Of a DNA stretch of 64,000 nucleotides, positions 37,644 through 51,600 are shown piece by piece. The notes under the pieces were generated by a model. The model was given only the letters and a program-made list of their open reading frames with translations, was not told the DNA's origin and did no database searches. The position numbers and the translations under genes were made by a program. This DNA comes from Mallotus nudiflorus. Its lineage: Eukaryota; Streptophyta; Magnoliopsida; Malpighiales; Euphorbiaceae. How positions within the stretch are numbered: the first letter of the stretch is position 1; every line of letters starts with the position of its first letter. The stretch spans positions 1 to 64,000 of the forward strand of contig CANTUR010001077.1 of assembly GCA_947683625.1 (NCBI GenBank). The letters run 5' to 3'.

Positions 37644-37679
<36 letters not shown>
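37644..37679 (+). repeat. T36 homopolymer, A2 second internal region
   Basis: 36 T, the third copy of exactly equal length. Confidence 0.9.
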
Positions 37680-37681
<2 letters not shown>

Positions 37682-37682
37682 C

Positions 37683-38879
37683 ATGGATATGCCTTATTTT
37701 CTTGGTGGGGACGATCCTTATATTTATTTGGAATGGGTGCAACAAATAGAGGAGATATTTGACTCTCTTGAATTAAGTGATTTCCAAAAGTGTAAAGCTG
37801 CTTCTTGTAAATTTTTGGGTGATGCTGCTATATGGTGGAAGGATTTGATGGCATCATGGAGCATGAATGGGCCTAGTGAGATTAAAAATTGGGAGATAAT
37901 GAAGAGATTAATGACTAGACATTTTATTCCTTCTGAAGTTAGGGATAAATTTCGTCTTAAATTACAAAGGCTTAAACAAGGTGATGAGTTATGTGTTGCT
38001 GATTATGTTAAAAAGTTTAAGTTGCTTGTAATTGCAAGTGATGTAGGTGAATTTGAAAGGCGAAAAGTTACAAAATTCATCAATGGGCTTAAGTGCGAGA
38101 TTGGTAAGAGATTGAAGAAAGAAGTGCAATTAGAATCTTCTATTTCTTTGAAGGTTGTAATTGAACTTGCTTTGGAGTTTGAAAAGCAGGTGGGTTCTTA
38201 TGAGGAGACAATAACAGTGTGTGATTCCAAGGAATATGAAGGTGTTAAAGTTAACGAATTGGTTGAGCAACAAGTTGAGGAGAAGAGCAGGGAGGAAGAG
38301 TGTCAAATTGAAACTACACCACCAAAGACAGTTATTGAAGACATGTGCACAAATCAACTGGTGAGAGAAAATGAGCAAGGCATAAGTGAAAAGGAGAACC
38401 TAGAGATTGGGAGCATCATGAAAGATCAAGAGTTGGTCATTCATCATGATTATACTAATAATTTTAATCTTTCTTTTTCTAGTGTTTTGAAAGTTATTTT
38501 GCAGACTTCTATGCCATATAAAGATCCATTTGATGATGTAGTTGTAGTATTTTATTCCTACAACAAAATCTATGGAGGCTGCACTAGTAGCAAAAAGAAC
38601 TTGAGATATTCATGTTTCAAGTTTAGAAAGAAGCAACAAGAATTCAATCCTTACATGTTCATGAACAGAAGTTCTATATTTCAAATGTGCTATCAAGTTC
38701 AAGTTATATTGAAGCTACTTATATGGATCATTATTTCAAAGGAGAAGTTTTCAACAAAGGAGTTTGTGTTCGACCCTGGAGGATTTGCAAATTTATCAAC
38801 TCTAGAAGATGGCTATGATTCGAGGGCGAATCATCTTCAAGAGAGAGGGAATAATATGAACCCTAAAAGGGATCAATAA
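37683..38879 (+). CDS. gag: Gag-like protein of family A element (copy 3)
   Basis: Third copy of the 398-residue frame, with a translation identical to the other two: Gag domain about 10-170, no CCHC knuckle, no enzymatic domains, Pol-like tail reading into the right LTR. Three intact, identical frames in 12 kb fit very recent duplication and do not by themselves show selection on the protein. Alternative ATG codons upstream would add the poly-Phe stretch encoded by T36 and are unlikely to be used. Confidence 0.82.
   Translation: MDMPYFLGGDDPYIYLEWVQQIEEIFDSLELSDFQKCKAASCKFLGDAAIWWKDLMASWSMNGPSEIKNWEIMKRLMTRHFIPSEVRDKFRLKLQRLKQGDELCVADYVKKFKLLVIASDVGEFERRKVTKFINGLKCEIGKRLKKEVQLESSISLKVVIELALEFEKQVGSYEETITVCDSKEYEGVKVNELVEQQVEEKSREEECQIETTPPKTVIEDMCTNQLVRENEQGISEKENLEIGSIMKDQELVIHHDYTNNFNLSFSSVLKVILQTSMPYKDPFDDVVVVFYSYNKIYGGCTSSKKNLRYSCFKFRKKQQEFNPYMFMNRSSIFQMCYQVQVILKLLIWIIISKEKFSTKEFVFDPGGFANLSTLEDGYDSRANHLQERGNNMNPKRDQ
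38839..38851 (+). other. Polypurine tract, A2 second internal region
   Basis: AAGAGAGAGGGAA abutting the right LTR. Confidence 0.9.
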
Positions 38880-39673
38880 CGCCTAAATATGAAGAATTCA
38901 AGCTAATTAGCTTAATTTCCTATTCTGAAATTAATTAGCTTGATTGGACGAATTTTGATTTATTTTCCTATTTTAGAGTCAATAAGGAAGATTCAAGAAG
39001 ATTCTAGAAGATGTGAGAAGATTCAAGAATATTCCAAGTCAAAGTCAACAAGTCAAAGTCAAAGTCAAATAGTCAACAAGTCAAAGTCAATGGTCAATGG
39101 TCAACATATGACATGGCATGTGACATGGCATGCTTTAATGCTTAGTTGTCATGAGTTGTCATTTTCCTTAGTTGTCATGAATTGTAATGAGTTGTCAATT
39201 TTGACTTTTCAAAGATGAGTTGTCATTAGTTGTCATTAGTTGTCCTATTTTAAAGGAAATCTCCTTAATTAAGGATTTTCCTATATAGGTATCTTTGGGA
39301 ATAAGGAATAGAACCTTTTCCTTCAAGGATTAGGTTGTTTATATGCCTATATAAGGGCTACAACTATGTAAAACGAATTTGAAGAAAAAAAAGAAGATTG
39401 AAATATTAAAAGTAAGGTTTTTCCTTAAACTTTGTTCTTTTGAAACTTTGCAAGTTTACTTGAATTGTTTCACTTCTACCTTTCATTACAATTGCTAGGT
39501 TAGATTAAACTTAGAATTGTGTGATTGTTCATCTTATAATAGCTAAGTATCTTGCTTCAATTTAATAAGCAAGGGGTTTAGCTCCATCTTCACAACCTCA
39601 TCTTGACGACCTTGGGCAACGATTTCAAAGTTGGATGCGCGTTCTATCTCTTTTATAGGTAGGGTTCGTATCA
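38852..39673 (+). repeat. Right LTR of A2
   Basis: 822 bp, with the 3'-type base C at position 758 as in the A1 3' LTR. W-box-like array at 39037-39104; TATATAA at 39348-39354. Confidence 0.94.
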
Positions 39674-39678
39674 TGTGT
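39674..39678. other. Target site duplication TGTGT, right of element A2
   Basis: The satellite resumes in the same phase with CCACGAG, exactly as to the right of A1. Confidence 0.92.
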
Positions 39679-42600
39679 CCACGAGTTTAGAATTCTAGAA
39701 TAATTACTTATTATTATAAATATTGAATTGGAACATTGGATAACATGTTCAAAACCATTTGTGAACAACTTTGCACGAGTTCACGTTTTGCGTTCAAACA
39801 TGTGCAAACGTGCACAAATTGTGAATTCAATTGTGTCTACTGTGTTCATGAGTCCATAATTCTAGAATAAGTACCTAGCGTTGTAAATATTCAATTGGAA
39901 CATCGGAAAACATGTTCAAAACCATTTGTGCACAAAATTGCACGACTTCACGTTTTGCGTACAAATATGTGCAAATGTGCACAAATTGAGCATTCGATTA
40001 TGCCAATTGTATTCATGAGTTTATAATTCTAGAATAATTAGTTAGTATTGTAAATACGCAATTGGAAGATTGGATAACATGTTCAAAAGAAGGATTTGTG
40101 CACAAATTTGCATGTGTTCACGTTTTGCGTACAAACATGTGCAAATGTGCACAAATTGTGCATTGAATTATGTCAATCGTAATCATGAGTTTAGAATTCT
40201 AGAATTAGTAGTTATTACTGTAAATGTGAAATTGGAACATTGGATAACTTGTTCAAAAGTATTCGTGCACAAATTTGTACGAGTTCACGTTTTGCACACA
40301 AACGTGTGCAAATGTGGAAAAAATTGTGCATTCAATTATCTCAGTTGTATTCATGAGTTTAGAATTAAAGAATGAGCATTTAGGGTTGTTAATATGCAAT
40401 TGGAACATTGGATAACTTGTTTAAAACCATTTGTGCACAAATTTGCACGAGTTCACGTTTTGTGTACAAAACATGTGTGCACAAACTGTGCATTCAATTA
40501 TGTCAAATGTATTCATCAGTTTAGAATTATAGAATAAGCAATTAGTATCGTAAATATGCAATTGGAACATTGGATAACATGTTCAAAACCATTTGTGCGC
40601 AAATTGGCACGACTTCACGTTTTGCGTTCAAACATGTGCCAATGTGCACAAATTGTGCATTCAATTATGTCAACTGTATTCGTGAGTTTATAATTCTAGA
40701 ATAAGTGGTTAGTATTGTAAGTACGCATTCGGAATAACATGTTCAAAAGGATTTGTGCACGAATTTGCATGCGTTCACGTTTTGCGTACAAACATGTGCA
40801 GAAACTGTGCATTCGATTATGTCAACTGTATTCATGAGTTCAGAATTCTAGAATAAGTAGTTGTTATTGTAAATATGCAAATGGAACATTGGATAACATG
40901 TTCAAAACTATTTGTGTACAAATTTGCACGAGTTCACGTTTTGCACACAATCATGTGCAAATGTGGACAAATTGTGAATTCGATTATGTCAATTATATTC
41001 ATGAGCTTAGAATTAAAGAATAAGTAGTCAGTATTTTTAATATGCAATTGGAACATTGGATAACATGTTCAAAACTATACGTACAAAAATTTACACGAGT
41101 CCACGTTTTGTGTAGAAACATGTGCAAATGTGCACAAATTGTGCACTCAATTATGTCAAGTGCATTCATCAGTTTAGAATTCTAGAATAAGTACTTAGTA
41201 TCGTAAATATGCAATTGGAACATTAGATAACATGTTCAAAAACATTTGTGCACAAATTTGCACGAGTTCACGTTTTGCATTCAAACATGTGCAAATGTGC
41301 CTAAATTGTGCATTCAATTATGTCAACTGTATTCATGGGTTTATAACTCTAGGATAAGTATGGTGAATATGCAATTAGAACATTGGATAACATGTTCAAA
41401 ACCATTGGTGCACAAATTTACACGAGTTCACGTTTTGCGCACAAACATGTGCAAATGTGCACAAATTGTGCATTCAATTATTATGTCAATTGTGTCCACG
41501 AGTTTAGAATTCTAGAATAATTACTTATTATTATAAATATTGAATTGGAACATTGGATAACATGTTCAAAACCATTTGTGAACAACTTTGCACGAGTTCA
41601 CGTTTTGCGTTCAAACATGTGCAAACGTGCACAAATTGTGAATTCAATTGTGTCTACTGTGTTCATGAGTCCATAATTCTAGAATAAGTACCTAGCGTTG
41701 TAAATATTCAATTGGAACATCGGAAAACATGTTCAAAACCATTTGTGCACAAAATTGCACGACTTCACGTTTTGCGTACAAATATGTGCAAATGTGCACA
41801 AATTGAGCATTCGATTATGCCAATTGTATTCATGAGTTTATAATTCTAGAATAATTAGTTAGTATTGTAAATACGCAATTGGAAGATTGGATAACATGTT
41901 CAAAAGAAGGATTTGTGCACAAATTTGCATGTGTTCACGTTTTGCGTACAAACATGTGCAAATGTGCACAAATTGTGCATTGAATTATGTCAATCGTAAT
42001 CATGAGTTTAGAATTCTAGAATTAGTAGTTATTACTGTAAATGTGAAATTGGAACATTGGATAACTTGTTCAAAAGTATTCGTGCACAAATTTGTACGAG
42101 TTCACGTTTTGCACACAAACGTGTGCAAATGTGGAAAAAATTGTGCATTCAATTATCTCAGTTGTATTCATGAGTTTAGAATTAAAGAATGAGCATTTAG
42201 GGTTGTTAATATGCAATTGGAACATTGGATAACTTGTTTAAAACCATTTGTGCACAAATTTGCACGAGTTCACGTTTTGTGTACAAAACATGTGTGCACA
42301 AACTGTGCATTCAATTATGTCAAATGTATTCATCAGTTTAGAATTATAGAATAAGCAATTAGTATCGTAAATATGCAATTGGAACATTGGATAACATGTT
42401 CAAAACCATTTGTGCGCAAATTGGCACGACTTCACGTTTTGCGTTCAAACATGTGCCAATGTGCACAAATTGTGCATTCAATTATGTCAACTGTATTCGT
42501 GAGTTTATAATTCTAGAATAAGTGGTTAGTATTGTAAGTACGCATTCGGAATAACATGTTCAAAAGGATTTGTGCACGAATTTGCATGCGTTCACGTTTT

Positions 42601-45600
42601 GCGTACAAACATGTGCAGAAACTGTGCATTCGATTATGTCAACTGTATTCATGAGTTCAGAATTCTAGAATAAGTAGTTGTTATTGTAAATATGCAAATG
42701 GAACATTGGATAACATGTTCAAAACTATTTGTGTACAAATTTGCACGAGTTCACGTTTTGCACACAATCATGTGCAAATGTGGACAAATTGTGAATTCGA
42801 TTATGTCAATTATATTCATGAGCTTAGAATTAAAGAATAAGTAGTCAGTATTTTTAATATGCAATTGGAACATTGGATAACATGTTCAAAACTATACGTA
42901 CAAAAATTTACACGAGTCCACGTTTTGTGTAGAAACATGTGCAAATGTGCACAAATTGTGCACTCAATTATGTCAAGTGCATTCATCAGTTTAGAATTCT
43001 AGAATAAGTACTTAGTATCGTAAATATGCAATTGGAACATTAGATAACATGTTCAAAAACATTTGTGCACAAATTTGCACGAGTTCACGTTTTGCATTCA
43101 AACATGTGCAAATGTGCCTAAATTGTGCATTCAATTATGTCAACTGTATTCATGGGTTTATAACTCTAGGATAAGTATGGTGAATATGCAATTAGAACAT
43201 TGGATAACATGTTCAAAACCATTGGTGCACAAATTTACACGAGTTCACGTTTTGCGCACAAACATGTGCAAATGTGCACAAATTGTGCATTCAATTATTA
43301 TGTCAATTGTGTCCACGAGTTTAGAATTCTAGAATAATTACTTATTATTATAAATATTGAATTGGAACATTGGATAACATGTTCAAAACCATTTGTGAAC
43401 AACTTTGCACGAGTTCACGTTTTGCGTTCAAACATGTGCAAACGTGCACAAATTGTGAATTCAATTGTGTCTACTGTGTTCATGAGTCCATAATTCTAGA
43501 ATAAGTACCTAGCGTTGTAAATATTCAATTGGAACATCGGAAAACATGTTCAAAACCATTTGTGCACAAAATTGCACGACTTCACGTTTTGCGTACAAAT
43601 ATGTGCAAATGTGCACAAATTGAGCATTCGATTATGCCAATTGTATTCATGAGTTTATAATTCTAGAATAATTAGTTAGTATTGTAAATACGCAATTGGA
43701 AGATTGGATAACATGTTCAAAAGAAGGATTTGTGCACAAATTTGCATGTGTTCACGTTTTGCGTACAAACATGTGCAAATGTGCACAAATTGTGCATTGA
43801 ATTATGTCAATCGTAATCATGAGTTTAGAATTCTAGAATTAGTAGTTATTACTGTAAATGTGAAATTGGAACATTGGATAACTTGTTCAAAAGTATTCGT
43901 GCACAAATTTGTACGAGTTCACGTTTTGCACACAAACGTGTGCAAATGTGGAAAAAATTGTGCATTCAATTATCTCAGTTGTATTCATGAGTTTAGAATT
44001 AAAGAATGAGCATTTAGGGTTGTTAATATGCAATTGGAACATTGGATAACTTGTTTAAAACCATTTGTGCACAAATTTGCACGAGTTCACGTTTTGTGTA
44101 CAAAACATGTGTGCACAAACTGTGCATTCAATTATGTCAAATGTATTCATCAGTTTAGAATTATAGAATAAGCAATTAGTATCGTAAATATGCAATTGGA
44201 ACATTGGATAACATGTTCAAAACCATTTGTGCGCAAATTGGCACGACTTCACGTTTTGCGTTCAAACATGTGCCAATGTGCACAAATTGTGCATTCAATT
44301 ATGTCAACTGTATTCGTGAGTTTATAATTCTAGAATAAGTGGTTAGTATTGTAAGTACGCATTCGGAATAACATGTTCAAAAGGATTTGTGCACGAATTT
44401 GCATGCGTTCACGTTTTGCGTACAAACATGTGCAGAAACTGTGCATTCGATTATGTCAACTGTATTCATGAGTTCAGAATTCTAGAATAAGTAGTTGTTA
44501 TTGTAAATATGCAAATGGAACATTGGATAACATGTTCAAAACTATTTGTGTACAAATTTGCACGAGTTCACGTTTTGCACACAATCATGTGCAAATGTGG
44601 ACAAATTGTGAATTCGATTATGTCAATTATATTCATGAGCTTAGAATTAAAGAATAAGTAGTCAGTATTTTTAATATGCAATTGGAACATTGGATAACAT
44701 GTTCAAAACTATACGTACAAAAATTTACACGAGTCCACGTTTTGTGTAGAAACATGTGCAAATGTGCACAAATTGTGCACTCAATTATGTCAAGTGCATT
44801 CATCAGTTTAGAATTCTAGAATAAGTACTTAGTATCGTAAATATGCAATTGGAACATTAGATAACATGTTCAAAAACATTTGTGCACAAATTTGCACGAG
44901 TTCACGTTTTGCATTCAAACATGTGCAAATGTGCCTAAATTGTGCATTCAATTATGTCAACTGTATTCATGGGTTTATAACTCTAGGATAAGTATGGTGA
45001 ATATGCAATTAGAACATTGGATAACATGTTCAAAACCATTGGTGCACAAATTTACACGAGTTCACGTTTTGCGCACAAACATGTGCAAATGTGCACAAAT
45101 TGTGCATTCAATTATTATGTCAATTGTGTCCACGAGTTTAGAATTCTAGAATAATTACTTATTATTATAAATATTGAATTGGAACATTGGATAACATGTT
45201 CAAAACCATTTGTGAACAACTTTGCACGAGTTCACGTTTTGCGTTCAAACATGTGCAAACGTGCACAAATTGTGAATTCAATTGTGTCTACTGTGTTCAT
45301 GAGTCCATAATTCTAGAATAAGTACCTAGCGTTGTAAATATTCAATTGGAACATCGGAAAACATGTTCAAAACCATTTGTGCACAAAATTGCACGACTTC
45401 ACGTTTTGCGTACAAATATGTGCAAATGTGCACAAATTGAGCATTCGATTATGCCAATTGTATTCATGAGTTTATAATTCTAGAATAATTAGTTAGTATT
45501 GTAAATACGCAATTGGAAGATTGGATAACATGTTCAAAAGAAGGATTTGTGCACAAATTTGCATGTGTTCACGTTTTGCGTACAAACATGTGCAAATGTG

Positions 45601-48600
45601 CACAAATTGTGCATTGAATTATGTCAATCGTAATCATGAGTTTAGAATTCTAGAATTAGTAGTTATTACTGTAAATGTGAAATTGGAACATTGGATAACT
45701 TGTTCAAAAGTATTCGTGCACAAATTTGTACGAGTTCACGTTTTGCACACAAACGTGTGCAAATGTGGAAAAAATTGTGCATTCAATTATCTCAGTTGTA
45801 TTCATGAGTTTAGAATTAAAGAATGAGCATTTAGGGTTGTTAATATGCAATTGGAACATTGGATAACTTGTTTAAAACCATTTGTGCACAAATTTGCACG
45901 AGTTCACGTTTTGTGTACAAAACATGTGTGCACAAACTGTGCATTCAATTATGTCAAATGTATTCATCAGTTTAGAATTATAGAATAAGCAATTAGTATC
46001 GTAAATATGCAATTGGAACATTGGATAACATGTTCAAAACCATTTGTGCGCAAATTGGCACGACTTCACGTTTTGCGTTCAAACATGTGCCAATGTGCAC
46101 AAATTGTGCATTCAATTATGTCAACTGTATTCGTGAGTTTATAATTCTAGAATAAGTGGTTAGTATTGTAAGTACGCATTCGGAATAACATGTTCAAAAG
46201 GATTTGTGCACGAATTTGCATGCGTTCACGTTTTGCGTACAAACATGTGCAGAAACTGTGCATTCGATTATGTCAACTGTATTCATGAGTTCAGAATTCT
46301 AGAATAAGTAGTTGTTATTGTAAATATGCAAATGGAACATTGGATAACATGTTCAAAACTATTTGTGTACAAATTTGCACGAGTTCACGTTTTGCACACA
46401 ATCATGTGCAAATGTGGACAAATTGTGAATTCGATTATGTCAATTATATTCATGAGCTTAGAATTAAAGAATAAGTAGTCAGTATTTTTAATATGCAATT
46501 GGAACATTGGATAACATGTTCAAAACTATACGTACAAAAATTTACACGAGTCCACGTTTTGTGTAGAAACATGTGCAAATGTGCACAAATTGTGCACTCA
46601 ATTATGTCAAGTGCATTCATCAGTTTAGAATTCTAGAATAAGTACTTAGTATCGTAAATATGCAATTGGAACATTAGATAACATGTTCAAAAACATTTGT
46701 GCACAAATTTGCACGAGTTCACGTTTTGCATTCAAACATGTGCAAATGTGCCTAAATTGTGCATTCAATTATGTCAACTGTATTCATGGGTTTATAACTC
46801 TAGGATAAGTATGGTGAATATGCAATTAGAACATTGGATAACATGTTCAAAACCATTGGTGCACAAATTTACACGAGTTCACGTTTTGCGCACAAACATG
46901 TGCAAATGTGCACAAATTGTGCATTCAATTATTATGTCAATTGTGTCCACGAGTTTAGAATTCTAGAATAATTACTTATTATTATAAATATTGAATTGGA
47001 ACATTGGATAACATGTTCAAAACCATTTGTGAACAACTTTGCACGAGTTCACGTTTTGCGTTCAAACATGTGCAAACGTGCACAAATTGTGAATTCAATT
47101 GTGTCTACTGTGTTCATGAGTCCATAATTCTAGAATAAGTACCTAGCGTTGTAAATATTCAATTGGAACATCGGAAAACATGTTCAAAACCATTTGTGCA
47201 CAAAATTGCACGACTTCACGTTTTGCGTACAAATATGTGCAAATGTGCACAAATTGAGCATTCGATTATGCCAATTGTATTCATGAGTTTATAATTCTAG
47301 AATAATTAGTTAGTATTGTAAATACGCAATTGGAAGATTGGATAACATGTTCAAAAGAAGGATTTGTGCACAAATTTGCATGTGTTCACGTTTTGCGTAC
47401 AAACATGTGCAAATGTGCACAAATTGTGCATTGAATTATGTCAATCGTAATCATGAGTTTAGAATTCTAGAATTAGTAGTTATTACTGTAAATGTGAAAT
47501 TGGAACATTGGATAACTTGTTCAAAAGTATTCGTGCACAAATTTGTACGAGTTCACGTTTTGCACACAAACGTGTGCAAATGTGGAAAAAATTGTGCATT
47601 CAATTATCTCAGTTGTATTCATGAGTTTAGAATTAAAGAATGAGCATTTAGGGTTGTTAATATGCAATTGGAACATTGGATAACTTGTTTAAAACCATTT
47701 GTGCACAAATTTGCACGAGTTCACGTTTTGTGTACAAAACATGTGTGCACAAACTGTGCATTCAATTATGTCAAATGTATTCATCAGTTTAGAATTATAG
47801 AATAAGCAATTAGTATCGTAAATATGCAATTGGAACATTGGATAACATGTTCAAAACCATTTGTGCGCAAATTGGCACGACTTCACGTTTTGCGTTCAAA
47901 CATGTGCCAATGTGCACAAATTGTGCATTCAATTATGTCAACTGTATTCGTGAGTTTATAATTCTAGAATAAGTGGTTAGTATTGTAAGTACGCATTCGG
48001 AATAACATGTTCAAAAGGATTTGTGCACGAATTTGCATGCGTTCACGTTTTGCGTACAAACATGTGCAGAAACTGTGCATTCGATTATGTCAACTGTATT
48101 CATGAGTTCAGAATTCTAGAATAAGTAGTTGTTATTGTAAATATGCAAATGGAACATTGGATAACATGTTCAAAACTATTTGTGTACAAATTTGCACGAG
48201 TTCACGTTTTGCACACAATCATGTGCAAATGTGGACAAATTGTGAATTCGATTATGTCAATTATATTCATGAGCTTAGAATTAAAGAATAAGTAGTCAGT
48301 ATTTTTAATATGCAATTGGAACATTGGATAACATGTTCAAAACTATACGTACAAAAATTTACACGAGTCCACGTTTTGTGTAGAAACATGTGCAAATGTG
48401 CACAAATTGTGCACTCAATTATGTCAAGTGCATTCATCAGTTTAGAATTCTAGAATAAGTACTTAGTATCGTAAATATGCAATTGGAACATTAGATAACA
48501 TGTTCAAAAACATTTGTGCACAAATTTGCACGAGTTCACGTTTTGCATTCAAACATGTGCAAATGTGCCTAAATTGTGCATTCAATTATGTCAACTGTAT

Positions 48601-51600
48601 TCATGGGTTTATAACTCTAGGATAAGTATGGTGAATATGCAATTAGAACATTGGATAACATGTTCAAAACCATTGGTGCACAAATTTACACGAGTTCACG
48701 TTTTGCGCACAAACATGTGCAAATGTGCACAAATTGTGCATTCAATTATTATGTCAATTGTGTCCACGAGTTTAGAATTCTAGAATAATTACTTATTATT
48801 ATAAATATTGAATTGGAACATTGGATAACATGTTCAAAACCATTTGTGAACAACTTTGCACGAGTTCACGTTTTGCGTTCAAACATGTGCAAACGTGCAC
48901 AAATTGTGAATTCAATTGTGTCTACTGTGTTCATGAGTCCATAATTCTAGAATAAGTACCTAGCGTTGTAAATATTCAATTGGAACATCGGAAAACATGT
49001 TCAAAACCATTTGTGCACAAAATTGCACGACTTCACGTTTTGCGTACAAATATGTGCAAATGTGCACAAATTGAGCATTCGATTATGCCAATTGTATTCA
49101 TGAGTTTATAATTCTAGAATAATTAGTTAGTATTGTAAATACGCAATTGGAAGATTGGATAACATGTTCAAAAGAAGGATTTGTGCACAAATTTGCATGT
49201 GTTCACGTTTTGCGTACAAACATGTGCAAATGTGCACAAATTGTGCATTGAATTATGTCAATCGTAATCATGAGTTTAGAATTCTAGAATTAGTAGTTAT
49301 TACTGTAAATGTGAAATTGGAACATTGGATAACTTGTTCAAAAGTATTCGTGCACAAATTTGTACGAGTTCACGTTTTGCACACAAACGTGTGCAAATGT
49401 GGAAAAAATTGTGCATTCAATTATCTCAGTTGTATTCATGAGTTTAGAATTAAAGAATGAGCATTTAGGGTTGTTAATATGCAATTGGAACATTGGATAA
49501 CTTGTTTAAAACCATTTGTGCACAAATTTGCACGAGTTCACGTTTTGTGTACAAAACATGTGTGCACAAACTGTGCATTCAATTATGTCAAATGTATTCA
49601 TCAGTTTAGAATTATAGAATAAGCAATTAGTATCGTAAATATGCAATTGGAACATTGGATAACATGTTCAAAACCATTTGTGCGCAAATTGGCACGACTT
49701 CACGTTTTGCGTTCAAACATGTGCCAATGTGCACAAATTGTGCATTCAATTATGTCAACTGTATTCGTGAGTTTATAATTCTAGAATAAGTGGTTAGTAT
49801 TGTAAGTACGCATTCGGAATAACATGTTCAAAAGGATTTGTGCACGAATTTGCATGCGTTCACGTTTTGCGTACAAACATGTGCAGAAACTGTGCATTCG
49901 ATTATGTCAACTGTATTCATGAGTTCAGAATTCTAGAATAAGTAGTTGTTATTGTAAATATGCAAATGGAACATTGGATAACATGTTCAAAACTATTTGT
50001 GTACAAATTTGCACGAGTTCACGTTTTGCACACAATCATGTGCAAATGTGGACAAATTGTGAATTCGATTATGTCAATTATATTCATGAGCTTAGAATTA
50101 AAGAATAAGTAGTCAGTATTTTTAATATGCAATTGGAACATTGGATAACATGTTCAAAACTATACGTACAAAAATTTACACGAGTCCACGTTTTGTGTAG
50201 AAACATGTGCAAATGTGCACAAATTGTGCACTCAATTATGTCAAGTGCATTCATCAGTTTAGAATTCTAGAATAAGTACTTAGTATCGTAAATATGCAAT
50301 TGGAACATTAGATAACATGTTCAAAAACATTTGTGCACAAATTTGCACGAGTTCACGTTTTGCATTCAAACATGTGCAAATGTGCCTAAATTGTGCATTC
50401 AATTATGTCAACTGTATTCATGGGTTTATAACTCTAGGATAAGTATGGTGAATATGCAATTAGAACATTGGATAACATGTTCAAAACCATTGGTGCACAA
50501 ATTTACACGAGTTCACGTTTTGCGCACAAACATGTGCAAATGTGCACAAATTGTGCATTCAATTATTATGTCAATTGTGTCCACGAGTTTAGAATTCTAG
50601 AATAATTACTTATTATTATAAATATTGAATTGGAACATTGGATAACATGTTCAAAACCATTTGTGAACAACTTTGCACGAGTTCACGTTTTGCGTTCAAA
50701 CATGTGCAAACGTGCACAAATTGTGAATTCAATTGTGTCTACTGTGTTCATGAGTCCATAATTCTAGAATAAGTACCTAGCGTTGTAAATATTCAATTGG
50801 AACATCGGAAAACATGTTCAAAACCATTTGTGCACAAAATTGCACGACTTCACGTTTTGCGTACAAATATGTGCAAATGTGCACAAATTGAGCATTCGAT
50901 TATGCCAATTGTATTCATGAGTTTATAATTCTAGAATAATTAGTTAGTATTGTAAATACGCAATTGGAAGATTGGATAACATGTTCAAAAGAAGGATTTG
51001 TGCACAAATTTGCATGTGTTCACGTTTTGCGTACAAACATGTGCAAATGTGCACAAATTGTGCATTGAATTATGTCAATCGTAATCATGAGTTTAGAATT
51101 CTAGAATTAGTAGTTATTACTGTAAATGTGAAATTGGAACATTGGATAACTTGTTCAAAAGTATTCGTGCACAAATTTGTACGAGTTCACGTTTTGCACA
51201 CAAACGTGTGCAAATGTGGAAAAAATTGTGCATTCAATTATCTCAGTTGTATTCATGAGTTTAGAATTAAAGAATGAGCATTTAGGGTTGTTAATATGCA
51301 ATTGGAACATTGGATAACTTGTTTAAAACCATTTGTGCACAAATTTGCACGAGTTCACGTTTTGTGTACAAAACATGTGTGCACAAACTGTGCATTCAAT
51401 TATGTCAAATGTATTCATCAGTTTAGAATTATAGAATAAGCAATTAGTATCGTAAATATGCAATTGGAACATTGGATAACATGTTCAAAACCATTTGTGC
51501 GCAAATTGGCACGACTTCACGTTTTGCGTTCAAACATGTGCCAATGTGCACAAATTGTGCATTCAATTATGTCAACTGTATTCGTGAGTTTATAATTCTA

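Larger units (their letters stand above)
34342..39673 (+). mobile_element. Family A tandem element LTR-internal-LTR-internal-LTR (A2)
   Basis: This is 5332 bp: three 822-bp LTRs and two 1433-bp internal regions in direct order, flanked by TGTGT on both sides. Each internal region has its own PBS, T36 tract, Gag-like frame and polypurine tract. Such a structure arises by unequal crossing-over between the 5' LTR of one copy and the 3' LTR of another. The diagnostic base 758 is T, T and C in the three LTRs, as expected if the middle LTR is a 3'/5' hybrid joined before base 758. Insertion site and target duplication match A1 exactly, so A2 most likely arose by duplication of the A1-bearing HOR and not by a second integration. 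Confidence 0.93.
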
